Positions 55,116 to 64,000 of a DNA stretch of 64,000 nt are shown here, piece by piece. A model generated the notes under the pieces. It searched no databases. It saw nothing but the letters and a program-made list of their open reading frames with translations, and had not been told where the DNA came from. Within the stretch, counting starts at the first letter, position 1. Every line of letters begins with the position of its first letter. The DNA lies in the NCBI GenBank assembly GCA_037042915.1, contig CM073193.1, positions 5,146,001-5,210,000 on the forward strand, written 5' to 3'. A program made the position numbers and the translations under genes. The DNA is from Auricularia sp. M13 (Eukaryota; Basidiomycota; Agaricomycetes; Auriculariales; Auriculariaceae).

Positions 55116-58100
55116 GATCGCATCAGAGAACATCAAGGGGCGCGGTGCGCAACGCATCGCCGGCAGTGTGAAATGGAGAAAGCTAGCGGAGGACATCAGG
55201 AGTCAGCGGATAGGCATCATGGCCCTGCAGGAGACCCACCTCGACGAGGGTCACGTGGACGAGATACACGGATGCTATGAGCATCTCCTTGTCGAAAACA
55301 GCGCGCTCCCGGCGAATCCTACGGGCGCGGGTGGGGTTGCCTTAGTATTCAACAAGCTGCTGACAAATTATAAATCGGTCGAGACACACGTACTGGTACC
55401 AGGCCGGGCAATAGTATCTAAAATCGAGTGGCATCGGAACACCGCCCTGGTGGTCCTGGCAGTGTATGCCCCGACGAACGCCAAGGCGAACGGGGAGTTC
55501 TGGGAATCCGTGCGTCAGAAACTGAGGCTGAGGCGCGGCGCGATACCGAAGCCGGACGTGGTCCTGGGCGACTTCAACCAGGTCGAGGACCCGATCGACC
55601 GCTTCCCGGCGAAAATGTCCAAGATTGATGCGCCGCCAACTTTTGAAACCCTGAAGAGGTATCTGAGAGTCACAGACGGATGGCGAGAGACGTTTCCAGA
55701 CGAAATTGAATGGACATGGAGAAATGCTGCGATGACAACCATGTCGCGAATTGACAGGATCTATCTCACCAGGCGCATGCAGAGCGCGAGTCGTTCCTGG
55801 AAAATCAGCCTGTCCAATCTGAACAAAGATGATCATAGCCGAGTGCAGGTGGAGTTGGTGTGCCTAGAAGCACCAGAAATTGGTCCGGGCCGCTGGACAA
55901 TGCGTGAAAATTTGACGCGAGACAATAAGTTCATGGCGGTAGTGTACAGGCTGGGCAAAGAGGCGCAGGAAGCCATGGCGGCCACAATCAGCAGGACCGA
56001 ATGGAGCAACCCGCAGCGCATATGGGCCAAGCTGAAGGAGGACATAGCAAGCGCGGCGAAGTCCAGAAGCCGCGAAATAAACTGCGCCAGGCGTACGAAA
56101 ATGCTGAATGCCCTAGAACAGAGAGACGGCGCAAAGGTGGCCGTACGTATGGCTCTGGCGGACGACGAGCGCGCGGCGGCGCGCGAGCAGCTCAAAAGAG
56201 CGGAGAAGGAGATCTATAGGCTCCAAGAAGACGCACATGGGGGTATTTTCCGGAATAGAGCAACAAGAGTTTGGCTAGAAGCGGAGACGATGTCCAAGTC
56301 TTGGTTTGGTTGGGTAAAAAGCTCCAAGCCCAGAGACACGTTGATGCAACTCGCGCGCCCGGGCAGCGACCCACCAGAATACGTCCTCGACTCAAAAGGT
56401 ATGGCAAAACTAGCAGGCGAATACCACGACTCGATTCAGGCGAAGGACCTCGCGGTTGATGAAGCCGCACGGGAGGATGCAGTCCGTGTGGCACTGGACC
56501 ACCTGGAGCGACGCGCAAGCGTGGCAGACAAGGCCCTGCTTAGCGCGGAGGTCACAAGGGACGAGGTTGTGGAGTCGCTGATGGCCTCGAAGAGCGGAAA
56601 GGCGGCTGGCCTTGACGGTATTATATACGAGCTCTGGAAGACGGTTCACAGAGAGTTCGGTCGGACCGAAAAGTCCGAAACTCCGACTTTCGACGTCGCC
56701 ACAATGATGACGGCGGTCTTTGCGGACATAGAGAGGCACGGACTGGTCCCGGGATCAAGCTTCGCCGACGGCTGGCTATGCCCGCTTTACAAAAAAGGAG
56801 ACAGATGCGAGATTGCAAACTATAGGCCTATCACTCTCCTGAACACAGATTATAAAGTTTTTACCAAGGCCCTGGCCCTCAAGCTGGCCAGAATCGCCCC
56901 AGGACTAATACATGCGTCCCAGGCTGGCTTTGTGCAAGGAAGGAGTATTACTGACCACTCCAAATTGACCACTCTGATTCTGGATTACGCGGAGGCGAAG
57001 GAAGAGAACGGTGCGCTCGTAGCGCTCGATCAAGAAAAAGCGTATGACAGGATCCGCCACGACTATCTACAGAGAATCCTACTGGCCTTCGGCTTCCCGG
57101 AGCGCTTTGTTAGCACCGTCCGTACGCTGTATGAGAGTGCATTCACTATAGTGATGATAAACGGTTTCAGCAGCGGAAGATTCAGAGTGACGAGAGGGGT
57201 TCGACAAGGGGACCCACTCTCGTGTTTACTTTTCAACTTAGCGATCGAGCCACTCTCCGCGATGCTTCGGCGTTCAGACCTGAACGGCTATAGAATAGAC
57301 GGAATTCAAGATAAATTAATCGCGACCCTCTACGCGGATGATACGACCGTGTATCTAAACGAGAACGATCCGTACGAGACGCTGCTCGCAATCCTAGAGC
57401 GTTGGTGTCTGGCTGCTGGAGCCCGTTTCAACGTCCAGAAGACTGAAATAGTACCCTTAGGCACGAAAGCGCACCGTGCAACAGTCCTGGAGACGCGGTG
57501 TCTCCGACCTGGCGATCCGCCAGTGCCGGCCTCGGTCCGCATCACAAGGGATGGCGAGCCGGTCAGAATACTAGGTACATGGCCAGGGAACGCAGTGCGA
57601 AACGTGAACGCCTGGTCGATAATTAAGGACAGAATTGCGGACTCACTGGGACGATGGGAACGCAAGAGGCCTACTCTGAACGGGAAGAGCGTGATATCAC
57701 AGGTAGTAGTGGGGGACTCACCCAGTACCTCACCGGCGCAGGGGATGCCAAAGAAGCTCGAGACCCAGCTGGATAAAATGACGCTGGACTTCCTGTGGGC
57801 GGGATCGAAGCGTCATCCGATTAACATGGACACACTGCGCTTGGAGAAAGACCGGGGTGGCCTTGGGCTCTTCCACGCGGAGAGCCGGAATGACGCGCAG
57901 TACCTGAAGTGGGTCGGAGCGTTCATCAAGACGGATGAGTCGAGGCCGATGTGGGCGTACCTGGCGGATTTCATTTTCAGAGCGGCGATAACGTCGAAGG
58001 ACAAGAGACTTGTGCCGCCGGAATCACGGCTGAATCCCTTTGCACAGTCATGGAAGCCAAATAAAAGGAAACTGCCTGCTCTATTGCAGCAGATGCTGCG

Positions 58101-59970
58101 TGTAGCGACGAAGTATAACCTGGTGCTAGACGCCCCACAGATTCCGGCGGCCATTCGTGAAAGTATGCCGATCTGGGCGCACCCAGCGCTGGAGAACAAG
58201 GACCTTCTGCGCGAGAATAGACGTGAGATACGGTGTCTGAAGCGAGCGCACGCAGTGCGGACCGTGGAGGATCTGGAAGAAATAGCAGAGCAAGACGACC
58301 TCGACCACGAGGACTCGAGCGGGTGTATCTGCGAGAATTGCGTAGCAGATAGAGTGGAGGGCTGCAAGGACCCCCACAAGTGCCAGGAGTTCGCGCGGGA
58401 CGTCCTGGGCGACATCGCACCGAAGTGGAATACTGCCACGACACAGGCGGACGTCGACGACGAGCTCTGGTGCGCTTTCGAGGACCAGCGACATGACGCA
58501 ATCCAGAACGGTGAGCTGATAGTCTTTGACCCGACTCTGCACCAGGGAGAGGACATAGCAGATTACTATCGCGCTTTTGTAGACACGGCGGCGCTAGTTG
58601 GGAAGTCCGCAGAGGGGACGATGAAGGCGACAGCGCCGGCTAGGCAGCACGGCGTTAAAGACGCTGACGCGATCCAAGTAGCCGCGTGCGGCGCGGTGAA
58701 GAACGCAAACTCGGGCGCAGCGACGGGCGGCTTCGCCGCCTTTTTCCCCGGGCACGACTGCGCTGACGCGGTCGGAAGGTGCCCAGGTGACGCGCAATCA
58801 CACTTGCGCAGTGTGGCAGTCGCAGTGCGCATGGCGGCGCAGATCGCGCCGAGCCTGAGACCCCTCCACGTGATCACGACGAGCTCGACGCTCGTCAGGA
58901 TGCTGACGGTGGATCTGGCGGCACACGAGTCCTCGGGCTGGATGAGCTGCCTGGACGAAGCAGACGAGATGAGGGCCGCGGCGGCCGCCCTACGGGCGCG
59001 CGGCGCGCCGACAACCTTCACTTTCATACGAAAGAACAGGCTGAAGCACTGGCCACAGGTCCGCGAAGCACGACAGATGGCTGAAATAGCCGCGGAGCTT
59101 GGGCCGGACTATCAGCTGGACTACGACGACCTGGCCCCGTTCGACAGGCCGGGTATTGCGGTGAGAGGGATCTCGCAGCGTGACGCGCATCGGGCGGTCA
59201 GGCTGGTGGCGCGGCGCAACGCAACTCCTCGGACCGCGACGATCCAGAATGTGCAGACCGTGCAATGGCGCGTCAAGAGAGTCGCGAACTTTGTGCCGCA
59301 CGAGACACAGCTGTGGAACAGTCTGCGGTCGAAGGACCTGGCCAGGAACGTTCGGAATTTTCTGTGGAAGATGGTGCATGGAGCACATAAGGTTGGGTCG
59401 TATTTCAGCAAAATGCCGGAACCTTGGGCGTCATACGCGATTTGCCCGACGTGCGAGGAGCCGGAGACAATGGAGCACATCCTGATGCAGTGCCCCAGCT
59501 CCGGTCACGACGTAATCTGGGCCCTCGTGCAGGACTTCCTGAAGCGGAGGAAGATCAAGATTGACATAGACATCGGCGTGATAATGGGCTGCGCGCTGGT
59601 GAGGATAGGCTACATGGGATCGGATCGAAACAAGGCGCTGGAGCGGGCTTTCAGAATAATCGTATCCGAGTCAGCCTTTCTCATCTGGAAGATACGCTGT
59701 GAGACCCGAATTGAGCACGCGGATGACCCGGAATGGGTCATGTCGGACGAGGAGGTGGCGACGAGATGGAACAAGATGTGCGACTCTCGCCGTATCCAGG
59801 ATCAGCTGCTTACCAATAAGTACCGATATGGGAAGAAGGCACTGTGCAAAGTGCTGGTCGAAGACACTTGGCTGGACAGGCTCGCTCAGCCAGACTACTG
59901 GAACGCATATAGAAGGCAGGCCGGAGTTTTAGTGGGTACGGGGGATGACGCCCGTGAGGGCGTCGGTTGA
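54892..59970 (+). CDS. LINE ORF2: endonuclease and reverse transcriptase polyprotein
   Basis: Open for 1692 codons counted from 54892, a non-ATG codon. An APE-type endonuclease is seen from about residue 75: catalytic-type Asn80 in SENIKGRG, ALQETH with Glu114, and further on VVLGDFN. Reverse transcriptase spans about 560-850, with LYKKGDRCEIANYRPITLLN, GALVALDQEKAYD, GVRQGDPLS and the catalytic YADD at 814-817. A region at about 1260-1400 has the layout of an RNase H domain but lacks clear catalytic acidic residues. A zinc-ribbon (CPTCEEPETMEHILMQC) at about 1517-1533 follows. The protein nicks target DNA and copies the element RNA by target-primed reverse transcription in the nucleus. The first in-frame ATG (residue 110) would cut off Asn80, so the start is unresolved. 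Confidence 0.88.
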   Translation: MLRSRSTALQSPRERVALSLRARGSVAEPFLGAIEPPSERDSEGLPSSPPPARSRVSANRGGPALSAKNTKAHLKIASENIKGRGAQRIAGSVKWRKLAEDIRSQRIGIMALQETHLDEGHVDEIHGCYEHLLVENSALPANPTGAGGVALVFNKLLTNYKSVETHVLVPGRAIVSKIEWHRNTALVVLAVYAPTNAKANGEFWESVRQKLRLRRGAIPKPDVVLGDFNQVEDPIDRFPAKMSKIDAPPTFETLKRYLRVTDGWRETFPDEIEWTWRNAAMTTMSRIDRIYLTRRMQSASRSWKISLSNLNKDDHSRVQVELVCLEAPEIGPGRWTMRENLTRDNKFMAVVYRLGKEAQEAMAATISRTEWSNPQRIWAKLKEDIASAAKSRSREINCARRTKMLNALEQRDGAKVAVRMALADDERAAAREQLKRAEKEIYRLQEDAHGGIFRNRATRVWLEAETMSKSWFGWVKSSKPRDTLMQLARPGSDPPEYVLDSKGMAKLAGEYHDSIQAKDLAVDEAAREDAVRVALDHLERRASVADKALLSAEVTRDEVVESLMASKSGKAAGLDGIIYELWKTVHREFGRTEKSETPTFDVATMMTAVFADIERHGLVPGSSFADGWLCPLYKKGDRCEIANYRPITLLNTDYKVFTKALALKLARIAPGLIHASQAGFVQGRSITDHSKLTTLILDYAEAKEENGALVALDQEKAYDRIRHDYLQRILLAFGFPERFVSTVRTLYESAFTIVMINGFSSGRFRVTRGVRQGDPLSCLLFNLAIEPLSAMLRRSDLNGYRIDGIQDKLIATLYADDTTVYLNENDPYETLLAILERWCLAAGARFNVQKTEIVPLGTKAHRATVLETRCLRPGDPPVPASVRITRDGEPVRILGTWPGNAVRNVNAWSIIKDRIADSLGRWERKRPTLNGKSVISQVVVGDSPSTSPAQGMPKKLETQLDKMTLDFLWAGSKRHPINMDTLRLEKDRGGLGLFHAESRNDAQYLKWVGAFIKTDESRPMWAYLADFIFRAAITSKDKRLVPPESRLNPFAQSWKPNKRKLPALLQQMLRVATKYNLVLDAPQIPAAIRESMPIWAHPALENKDLLRENRREIRCLKRAHAVRTVEDLEEIAEQDDLDHEDSSGCICENCVADRVEGCKDPHKCQEFARDVLGDIAPKWNTATTQADVDDELWCAFEDQRHDAIQNGELIVFDPTLHQGEDIADYYRAFVDTAALVGKSAEGTMKATAPARQHGVKDADAIQVAACGAVKNANSGAATGGFAAFFPGHDCADAVGRCPGDAQSHLRSVAVAVRMAAQIAPSLRPLHVITTSSTLVRMLTVDLAAHESSGWMSCLDEADEMRAAAAALRARGAPTTFTFIRKNRLKHWPQVREARQMAEIAAELGPDYQLDYDDLAPFDRPGIAVRGISQRDAHRAVRLVARRNATPRTATIQNVQTVQWRVKRVANFVPHETQLWNSLRSKDLARNVRNFLWKMVHGAHKVGSYFSKMPEPWASYAICPTCEEPETMEHILMQCPSSGHDVIWALVQDFLKRRKIKIDIDIGVIMGCALVRIGYMGSDRNKALERAFRIIVSESAFLIWKIRCETRIEHADDPEWVMSDEEVATRWNKMCDSRRIQDQLLTNKYRYGKKALCKVLVEDTWLDRLAQPDYWNAYRRQAGVLVGTGDDAREGVG

Positions 59971-60070
59971 GTCCCCAAGCCCCACACTACCCCATTGGGT
60001 GTGCTAACGGCTATTTCTCCGGCCGGAGACGTCTATATTAGCCTCGGCCGACGCGAGTCGACCTGCTCAG

Positions 60071-60090
60071 CAGCCCGCATGCGCGGGCTA
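60071..60090 (+). other. Hairpin in the LINE 3' UTR
   Basis: AGCCCGC-ATGC-GCGGGCT forms a 7-bp stem with a 4-nt loop about 50 bp before the poly(A) tract. LINE reverse transcriptases often recognise a 3' stem-loop; that role is inferred. Confidence 0.55.
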
Positions 60091-60160
60091 GGGGGGAACG
60101 AGGGTGACCATGTCACCGCGACTTTCCCCTGACGCTCCACAAAAAAAAAAAAAAAAAATA

Positions 60161-60174
60161 ATAATATCGGTGAG
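60161..60174. repeat. Right target-site duplication of the LINE
   Basis: Exact 14-bp copy of 49601-49614, directly following the poly(A) tail. Confidence 0.85.
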
Positions 60175-60396
60175 AATATATGATTTGGAGGCGTTCCAGA
60201 CGTAAAGGATGTAGGACAAGTAAAAGAAAGCCAGCAACCGGGTGATTGCACTCTGGTCTGACACCCGACCTGTAACTTCAAAGAAAGAACAGATTCTAAT
60301 GATTCTATACTACATAGGGAGACCCCAAAGACCCAATTAAAAGGCAAGCGCCAAATGGTGCTGACTGCGCTGGCCAGGGACGCGGGAACGGCAAAA

Positions 60397-60506
60397 AGGA
60401 CCGACCGTGGTTCGAACACGGGACCCTGCGATGTACAGCTGGCTCAGTAGTAGAGCACAAGCGCTTCGAACTGCAATCGCATGCTCTACCACTGAGCTAT
60501 CGATCC
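60397..60506 (-). tRNA. tRNA-Cys: tRNA-Cys (GCA) with a 38-nt intron
   Basis: On the minus strand all cloverleaf parts are present. There is a 7-bp acceptor stem (GGATCGA with TCGGTCC, one G-U pair), a D arm (GCTC-AGTGGTA-GAGC), an anticodon stem TGCGA/TCGCA, a five-base variable loop, and a T arm CCGTG-TTCGAAC-CACGG. The anticodon loop reads TTGCAG...A, anticodon GCA, with the intron after position 37 (60433-60470). The discriminator base is T, as expected for tRNA-Cys, and a run of Ts follows as Pol III terminator. The intron is notable: 15 of its bases pair with the D arm of the same tRNA. Confidence 0.85.
60433..60470 (-). other. tRNA-Cys intron, complementary to the D arm
   Basis: The intron segment GCTCTACTACTGAGC (60442-60456) can pair with the D-arm segment GCTCAGTGGTAGAGC (60483-60497) over 15 bp with a single G-U pair. 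Confidence 0.7.
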
Positions 60507-61710
60507 ACGTGATAGAGGAATTTTTTTGAGTATTATCAGCACAAAAGTTTATCGCGCAGAGCGATTTTCGCATCCCAGGACCGCTCGTCGATTTGTCCCG
60601 CTTCTTCCGCGCGCTAACGGCCCGCAAAGTCCGCTTTGGGTCCGTGACATGTCATCTGTGAATGTACATTTTTTATGCTACAGATCGGCCTATACACCTC
60701 AGTTGATCGCTCAAAGTTTGGAACAATGCAACCAACTTGGCCAGTCACGAGCACCCCGCTCGCGAGCGTTGTTACTGACTAGAGACTACCGTGGAACCAT
60801 TGCCTTGTCTGCCAAAGAGAGTACCTGGAAAGGTACTCGGCCGGCCAGGTGAGAGCCAGTATTCACTGGATATACTCCCTGTATTCGAAATGTTCCAAGT
60901 TCCCAAAGGCTTCATCACTGCCATTCGACAGTTCTCTGAACTTCTGAAGGGACTTTCATGCTCACGAGGTTTGTCAGGACGCGTACCGAGTCTGAGAGAG
61001 CGCACAGGACGTCCGCATCCGAGATTGTGCGCTTGGAGCAGTGCATTCGCCTACGATTTCGCATGTCATGAGTGCAGAGAGGTCACGATAGTGCCTTGAG
61101 AATGGACATAGCGATGCGTAATTTCCAGTCGTTCCTAACAAGGTTACTAACACGACTTCATTCAGAATGTTACCAACAACACATCAGCAGCACGCAATCT
61201 AGTAAGCTGTTTGTAAGTTTAATTATCCCGCGAGGGATAACTAACTGCGCGCTACAGTTCGCAAACGCATGCGAGCGCGCAAGGCAGCAACGACTTCAAG
61301 ACAAAACCATTGATCCTGAAGGCATTTGAGTAGAAAATATCGAGTTACTGTCCAAACACCATTGCCGAATAAGAGTTTTGCTTTCGGACGCGGCTCGGGA
61401 TAAAAGAATGGCCTCGGAGACTGCCGATCGTTCTTCGCCTTGTTGTTCTTCAGCTCGGTCTGTCGCCAGAAGCGAGCAGCGACGGCGCCTTCGCGTCCTG
61501 CACCTTTGCGCATACTTGAGCGAGTAGCGCGCACTTTTAAAGCCCGTATCACACAGCGCGCGCGACACCACGAACTGCACTTGCTGAAAGCCTTTACAAA
61601 CTCACCAATCCAACCCGCCAAGTTCACTCGAACATCTAATAGCTCCAATTGTCCGTCGAGCTTCATTTTCTGGCATTGCATATACTGATGAGCCTGCGCA
61701 GTCAACCACC
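60507..61710. other. Intergenic, nothing recognised
   Basis: Short frames on both strands lack domain or splice support. Confidence 0.45.
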
Positions 61711-62539
61711 ATGCAAACGCTAGGCGGCAGCAACGAGCTTCCTCTTGCACAGGGATTTTTATCGACGCAAGCCGCACGGGCTCGTCCTGCTTCCCTTCAC
61801 GCGCTCCATGGCGAACAGCCTGATGCTCTGGGCCTTTTCGAACCCGCATTTCTCGAGGCTTACAGGACTTGGGTATGTTCGCCACCTCGTGCAGCGCGCC
61901 TTGCTTGCACTGACTCCTGCTTCACCTAGGCGTTTCCATCTGCGGTACATCTTGAAGGAAGCGACCTCCATTTTTCAGTTTACCAGCCGGAAAAATGGGC
62001 AACTCTAAACGGCCTTTGTCTGTTCCAGCGCGTCTGCGCCGGCACGATCGCGGACTCGGACACCAGTCTGAGCTCGTTTTCCGGGAGCGAATCGTCCCCG
62101 AACGTCGGTGCGCCCGCATTTCAGGCCGCCTCGATGAAGCTGGCCACAGCGTACAAAAACTTTGTCAGTTCGGCATCTCCGGCAACTGTGATCTGAATCT
62201 GACTCCGCGCCTTTGCAGTTTCTCCCACCACATTTGCGCGAGCACCCATTTTTCTCGTTGACCCGGAAGCAGGATTGGATGTCCAGCGAAGCCTTTGCCG
62301 CGTACATCCTCGACAAATCGACGCGCCCGGCCACCGCTACGCCCACAGTTATCACCGTCCAGGGCGTCCAGCGCACGATCAGCGGCTCCATACGCTGCGC
62401 CCATGGGCTGTCCGACCCTGAATTCGTGATTGACATCGGCGACGACGACGACGGCGATGTTGACGACGCTATGGATATCGACCTCCCAACCTGCCGCGAA
62501 CCACCGGGCAAGCGAAAGCGCCATTCCGCCAGCGTTTAA
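61711..62539 (+). CDS. Unrecognised 238-aa protein, three exons
   Basis: Exons 61711-61872, 61930-62163 and 62219-62539, joined by introns of 57 and 55 nt with good phase-0 splice sites. The frame is continuous and the three exons total exactly 239 codons. The protein has no signal peptide or membrane segment. It contains a mixed alpha/beta-like central region (QPEKWATLNGLCLFQRVCAG), a Ser-rich stretch after it, a short aromatic motif near the third exon start (LREHPFF), and an acidic run at the C-terminus (DIGDDDDGDVDDAMDID). A basic tail follows (GKRKRH) that could be a nuclear signal. I do not recognise the family. The gene is supported by coding-like structure rather than homology. Confidence 0.65.
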
Positions 62540-63318
62540 CGATTTGCCGTTAGGTCTCCAGGGCATCTGTACTATTACTCCTCGTGTATGTACACTAGAG
62601 ACGGCCACCGAATCAGCATTGCCGCTTTCCTTTGACGCAGTACGAAGTCACGCGCATCGTTCCCGCATCGCAAGAGCCAGTCCCTGCGAAATCGCACTGC
62701 GCCAATCCCAAGCTTTTCTAGTCGCTTGGAGGATCTCCCCGCGACTAGCCATGAAGGACTTCCCTTCGACTTGCCACGCTAGTCGCCATCCCAGTGGGGG
62801 GTACACACACTCTCGCTGACTTATTTAGTTAATCAGGTATCCCCGCCGGTATACGTTGCAAACGTCCAGCTCAGAGTCGCTGGAGACTGGGAATCTCGGA
62901 GAGCTTATATAAGCAAGTCGGGTCAGTCGGAACGAAATTTGGTCGGGATCCACCGTTGCTACTTGCGTTCTTTCCTAGTTCTTGACGTCCGGAGTGGTGA
63001 CACCCCCGTTGACACCGCCGTCGCTGTAGGCAGCGACAAACTTGATTCATAGGATGCTGTTGTCATCCCATGACGAGCGCGTCGCGACGCGCCTGATGCT
63101 ACCATCTGCTGGAACTTGCTCGTGCTTCTACGTTCGCTCGACCGCCCACTGTCGACGACTAGGACCTTGTCCAGGTAGTCATTCACCGATTCTGCTCGTA
63201 TCACCGGTACTCTCTCTGCTTGTCTGATTGCAGACTGCTTGCTGGCTTCTTGCGGGCTCACAGGAGGTTTGTGATCGGACGTGGCAGAAATCAGATCTAC
63301 GGTCGGACACGCACAGCA
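62540..63318. other. Intergenic/5' flank of the last gene
   Basis: A strong TATA element lies at 62906. The sequence after it may be 5' UTR or early exons of the gene running off the window, but I could not place a convincing start. Frames on both strands across 62960-63330 are ambiguous. Confidence 0.4.
62906..62912 (+). promoter_or_regulatory. TATA box, probably for the last gene
   Basis: TATATAA in a GC-rich context; no start codon with a long frame follows at the usual distance, so a 5' UTR or intron may intervene. Confidence 0.4.
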
Positions 63319-64000
63319 TGAGGGGCAAACCAAAGAACGACGGCTATATCATGCCTGCAGGAAACGCAGCTGACTTCCTCGTGCCACTTTCCTTTTCACG
63401 TCGATGGTGCTGCACGCATCTCGTGGACTCTCTGACTCTCTCGGCGCGGCCTCGTCCAGTAGGCCATCTACTGCAGACTCCCAACGCATACCGCCGAAGA
63501 ATCCTCCTAGGTCGACGCGTTACAGATATGTGGTACGCGACGGAGCAACGGCTGGCTCCCTGTCATACTCAAAGACTATCAGGTGAACGAGCTGCCGCCA
63601 GCACTTCCGCCTCCCACTGGCGACCTGCCACCGACACCACCGCAGACCACGTTCACGCGTTTCACGTCGCAACCCGTTCCTTACACACCTACATCGGCAA
63701 CGACGAGCACGGGCTCTGTCCCCTTCTCGCCAGGCGGCACCGTTAGTCTGAGCGACTCGCAGCCCGCCTCGCCGCCTCCCCGCCCACCTCGCTCGACATC
63801 ACGCCCCGCGCCGCCATCACGCGCGGCGACTCCAACGCCAGGGTCGATGCTGGACGTGCCGGCGAAGCAGATGCGCCGGCGCTCCCGCTCGCTCGGGTCG
63901 TTGCCGTCTTCGTCGGCGGACCCGCCTCCGTACGATGGCATCGTGAATCCGCGCTTGAATAGGGGCGGCCCCTCTTCCGCTGTCGCTGCGAACGGTGTTG
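63319..64000 (+). CDS. Partial proline/serine-rich protein, runs off the window
   Basis: A candidate start ATG at 63319 (MRGKPKNDGYIMPAG) is followed by low-complexity coding-like sequence. From about 63526 a frame open to the window end reads Pro/Ser/Thr-rich protein (NELPPALPPPTGDLPPTPP, later PASPPPRPPRSTSRPAPP). It has a basic RRRSRS patch and a PPPYDG motif of PPxY type, the core of which (PPPY) can bind WW domains. A splice from near 63449 to an acceptor ending at about 63525 would join the parts, but I could not fix the exons. The 3' end is outside the window. Function unknown; disordered scaffold or signalling proteins have this composition. Confidence 0.4.

Larger units (their letters stand above)
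49615..60160 (+). mobile_element. Full-length non-LTR retrotransposon (LINE, Tad-like), about 10.5 kb
   Basis: The element is bounded by a perfect 14-bp target-site duplication. It starts with a run of G and ends in a poly(A) tract, as expected for target-primed reverse transcription of a full-length transcript. Inside, in order, are: a leader with a 31-bp tandem repeat; a 319-aa ORF; a gag-like ORF1 with a CCHC zinc knuckle, broken by a stop and two frameshifts; a 212-codon overlapping ORF; and ORF2 with endonuclease, reverse transcriptase, RNase H-like and zinc-ribbon regions. A short 3' UTR carries a hairpin. The domain set fits the fungal Tad clade, by inference. At 10.5 kb it is longer than the roughly 6-7 kb usual for that clade, mainly because of the upstream ORF region. 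Confidence 0.88.

Noticed and set aside
61241-61885. Minus-strand frame of 214 codons
   Set aside because: It overlaps the start of the spliced plus-strand gene, has no splice or domain support and reads as random composition.
1-64000. CRISPR arrays, bacterial operons or ribosome-binding sites
   Set aside because: No regularly spaced direct repeats; gene structure is eukaryotic throughout.

Overview
The window looks like nuclear DNA of a mushroom-forming basidiomycete (Agaricomycetes). Genes are cut by many 45-70 nt GT-AG introns and include microexons of 14 and 19 nt. Coding DNA is GC-rich. The families are typical of that group: DUF6534 seven-transmembrane proteins, F-box/LRR-like proteins, a GH28 pectinase, PhzF-like enzymes, a plasma-membrane H+-ATPase and a Tad-like LINE. 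All exon models below were built by eye from splice signals, reading phase and paralogue comparison. Most multi-exon models sum to an exact multiple of three.

Region 1 (1-36 kb) is built from small expanded families. There are six DUF6534 membrane-protein genes (A-F), three small secreted eight-cysteine proteins, three coiled-coil proteins with a C-terminal RWHPDKF motif, two intact tandem F-box genes plus one decayed F-box gene, a TspO/MBR-like multi-pass membrane protein and a GH28 exo-polygalacturonase-like gene. The secreted proteins lie beside DUF6534 genes at both ends of the region. A secreted-ligand/membrane-partner relationship is possible but is only inference.

Region 2 (36-49.5 kb) holds five single-intron PhzF-like isomerase/epimerase-family genes, with the intron always at the same place. 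Two lie upstream and three downstream of a complete 16-exon P-type H+-ATPase. The ATPase carries an unusual glutamine-rich and acidic insertion in its actuator domain. A one-exon F-box gene and a kinase-tail relic lie between.

Region 3 (49.6-60.2 kb) is one non-LTR retrotransposon of about 10.5 kb. It has a perfect 14-bp target-site duplication, a G-run at its 5' end and a poly(A) tail. It holds an extra 319-aa upstream ORF, a broken gag-like ORF1 with a CCHC knuckle, and a long ORF2 with endonuclease, reverse transcriptase, RNase H-like and zinc-ribbon regions.

Region 4 (60.2-64 kb) has an intron-containing tRNA-Cys whose intron is complementary to its own D arm, an unrecognised three-exon gene, and the start of a proline/serine-rich gene that runs off the window.
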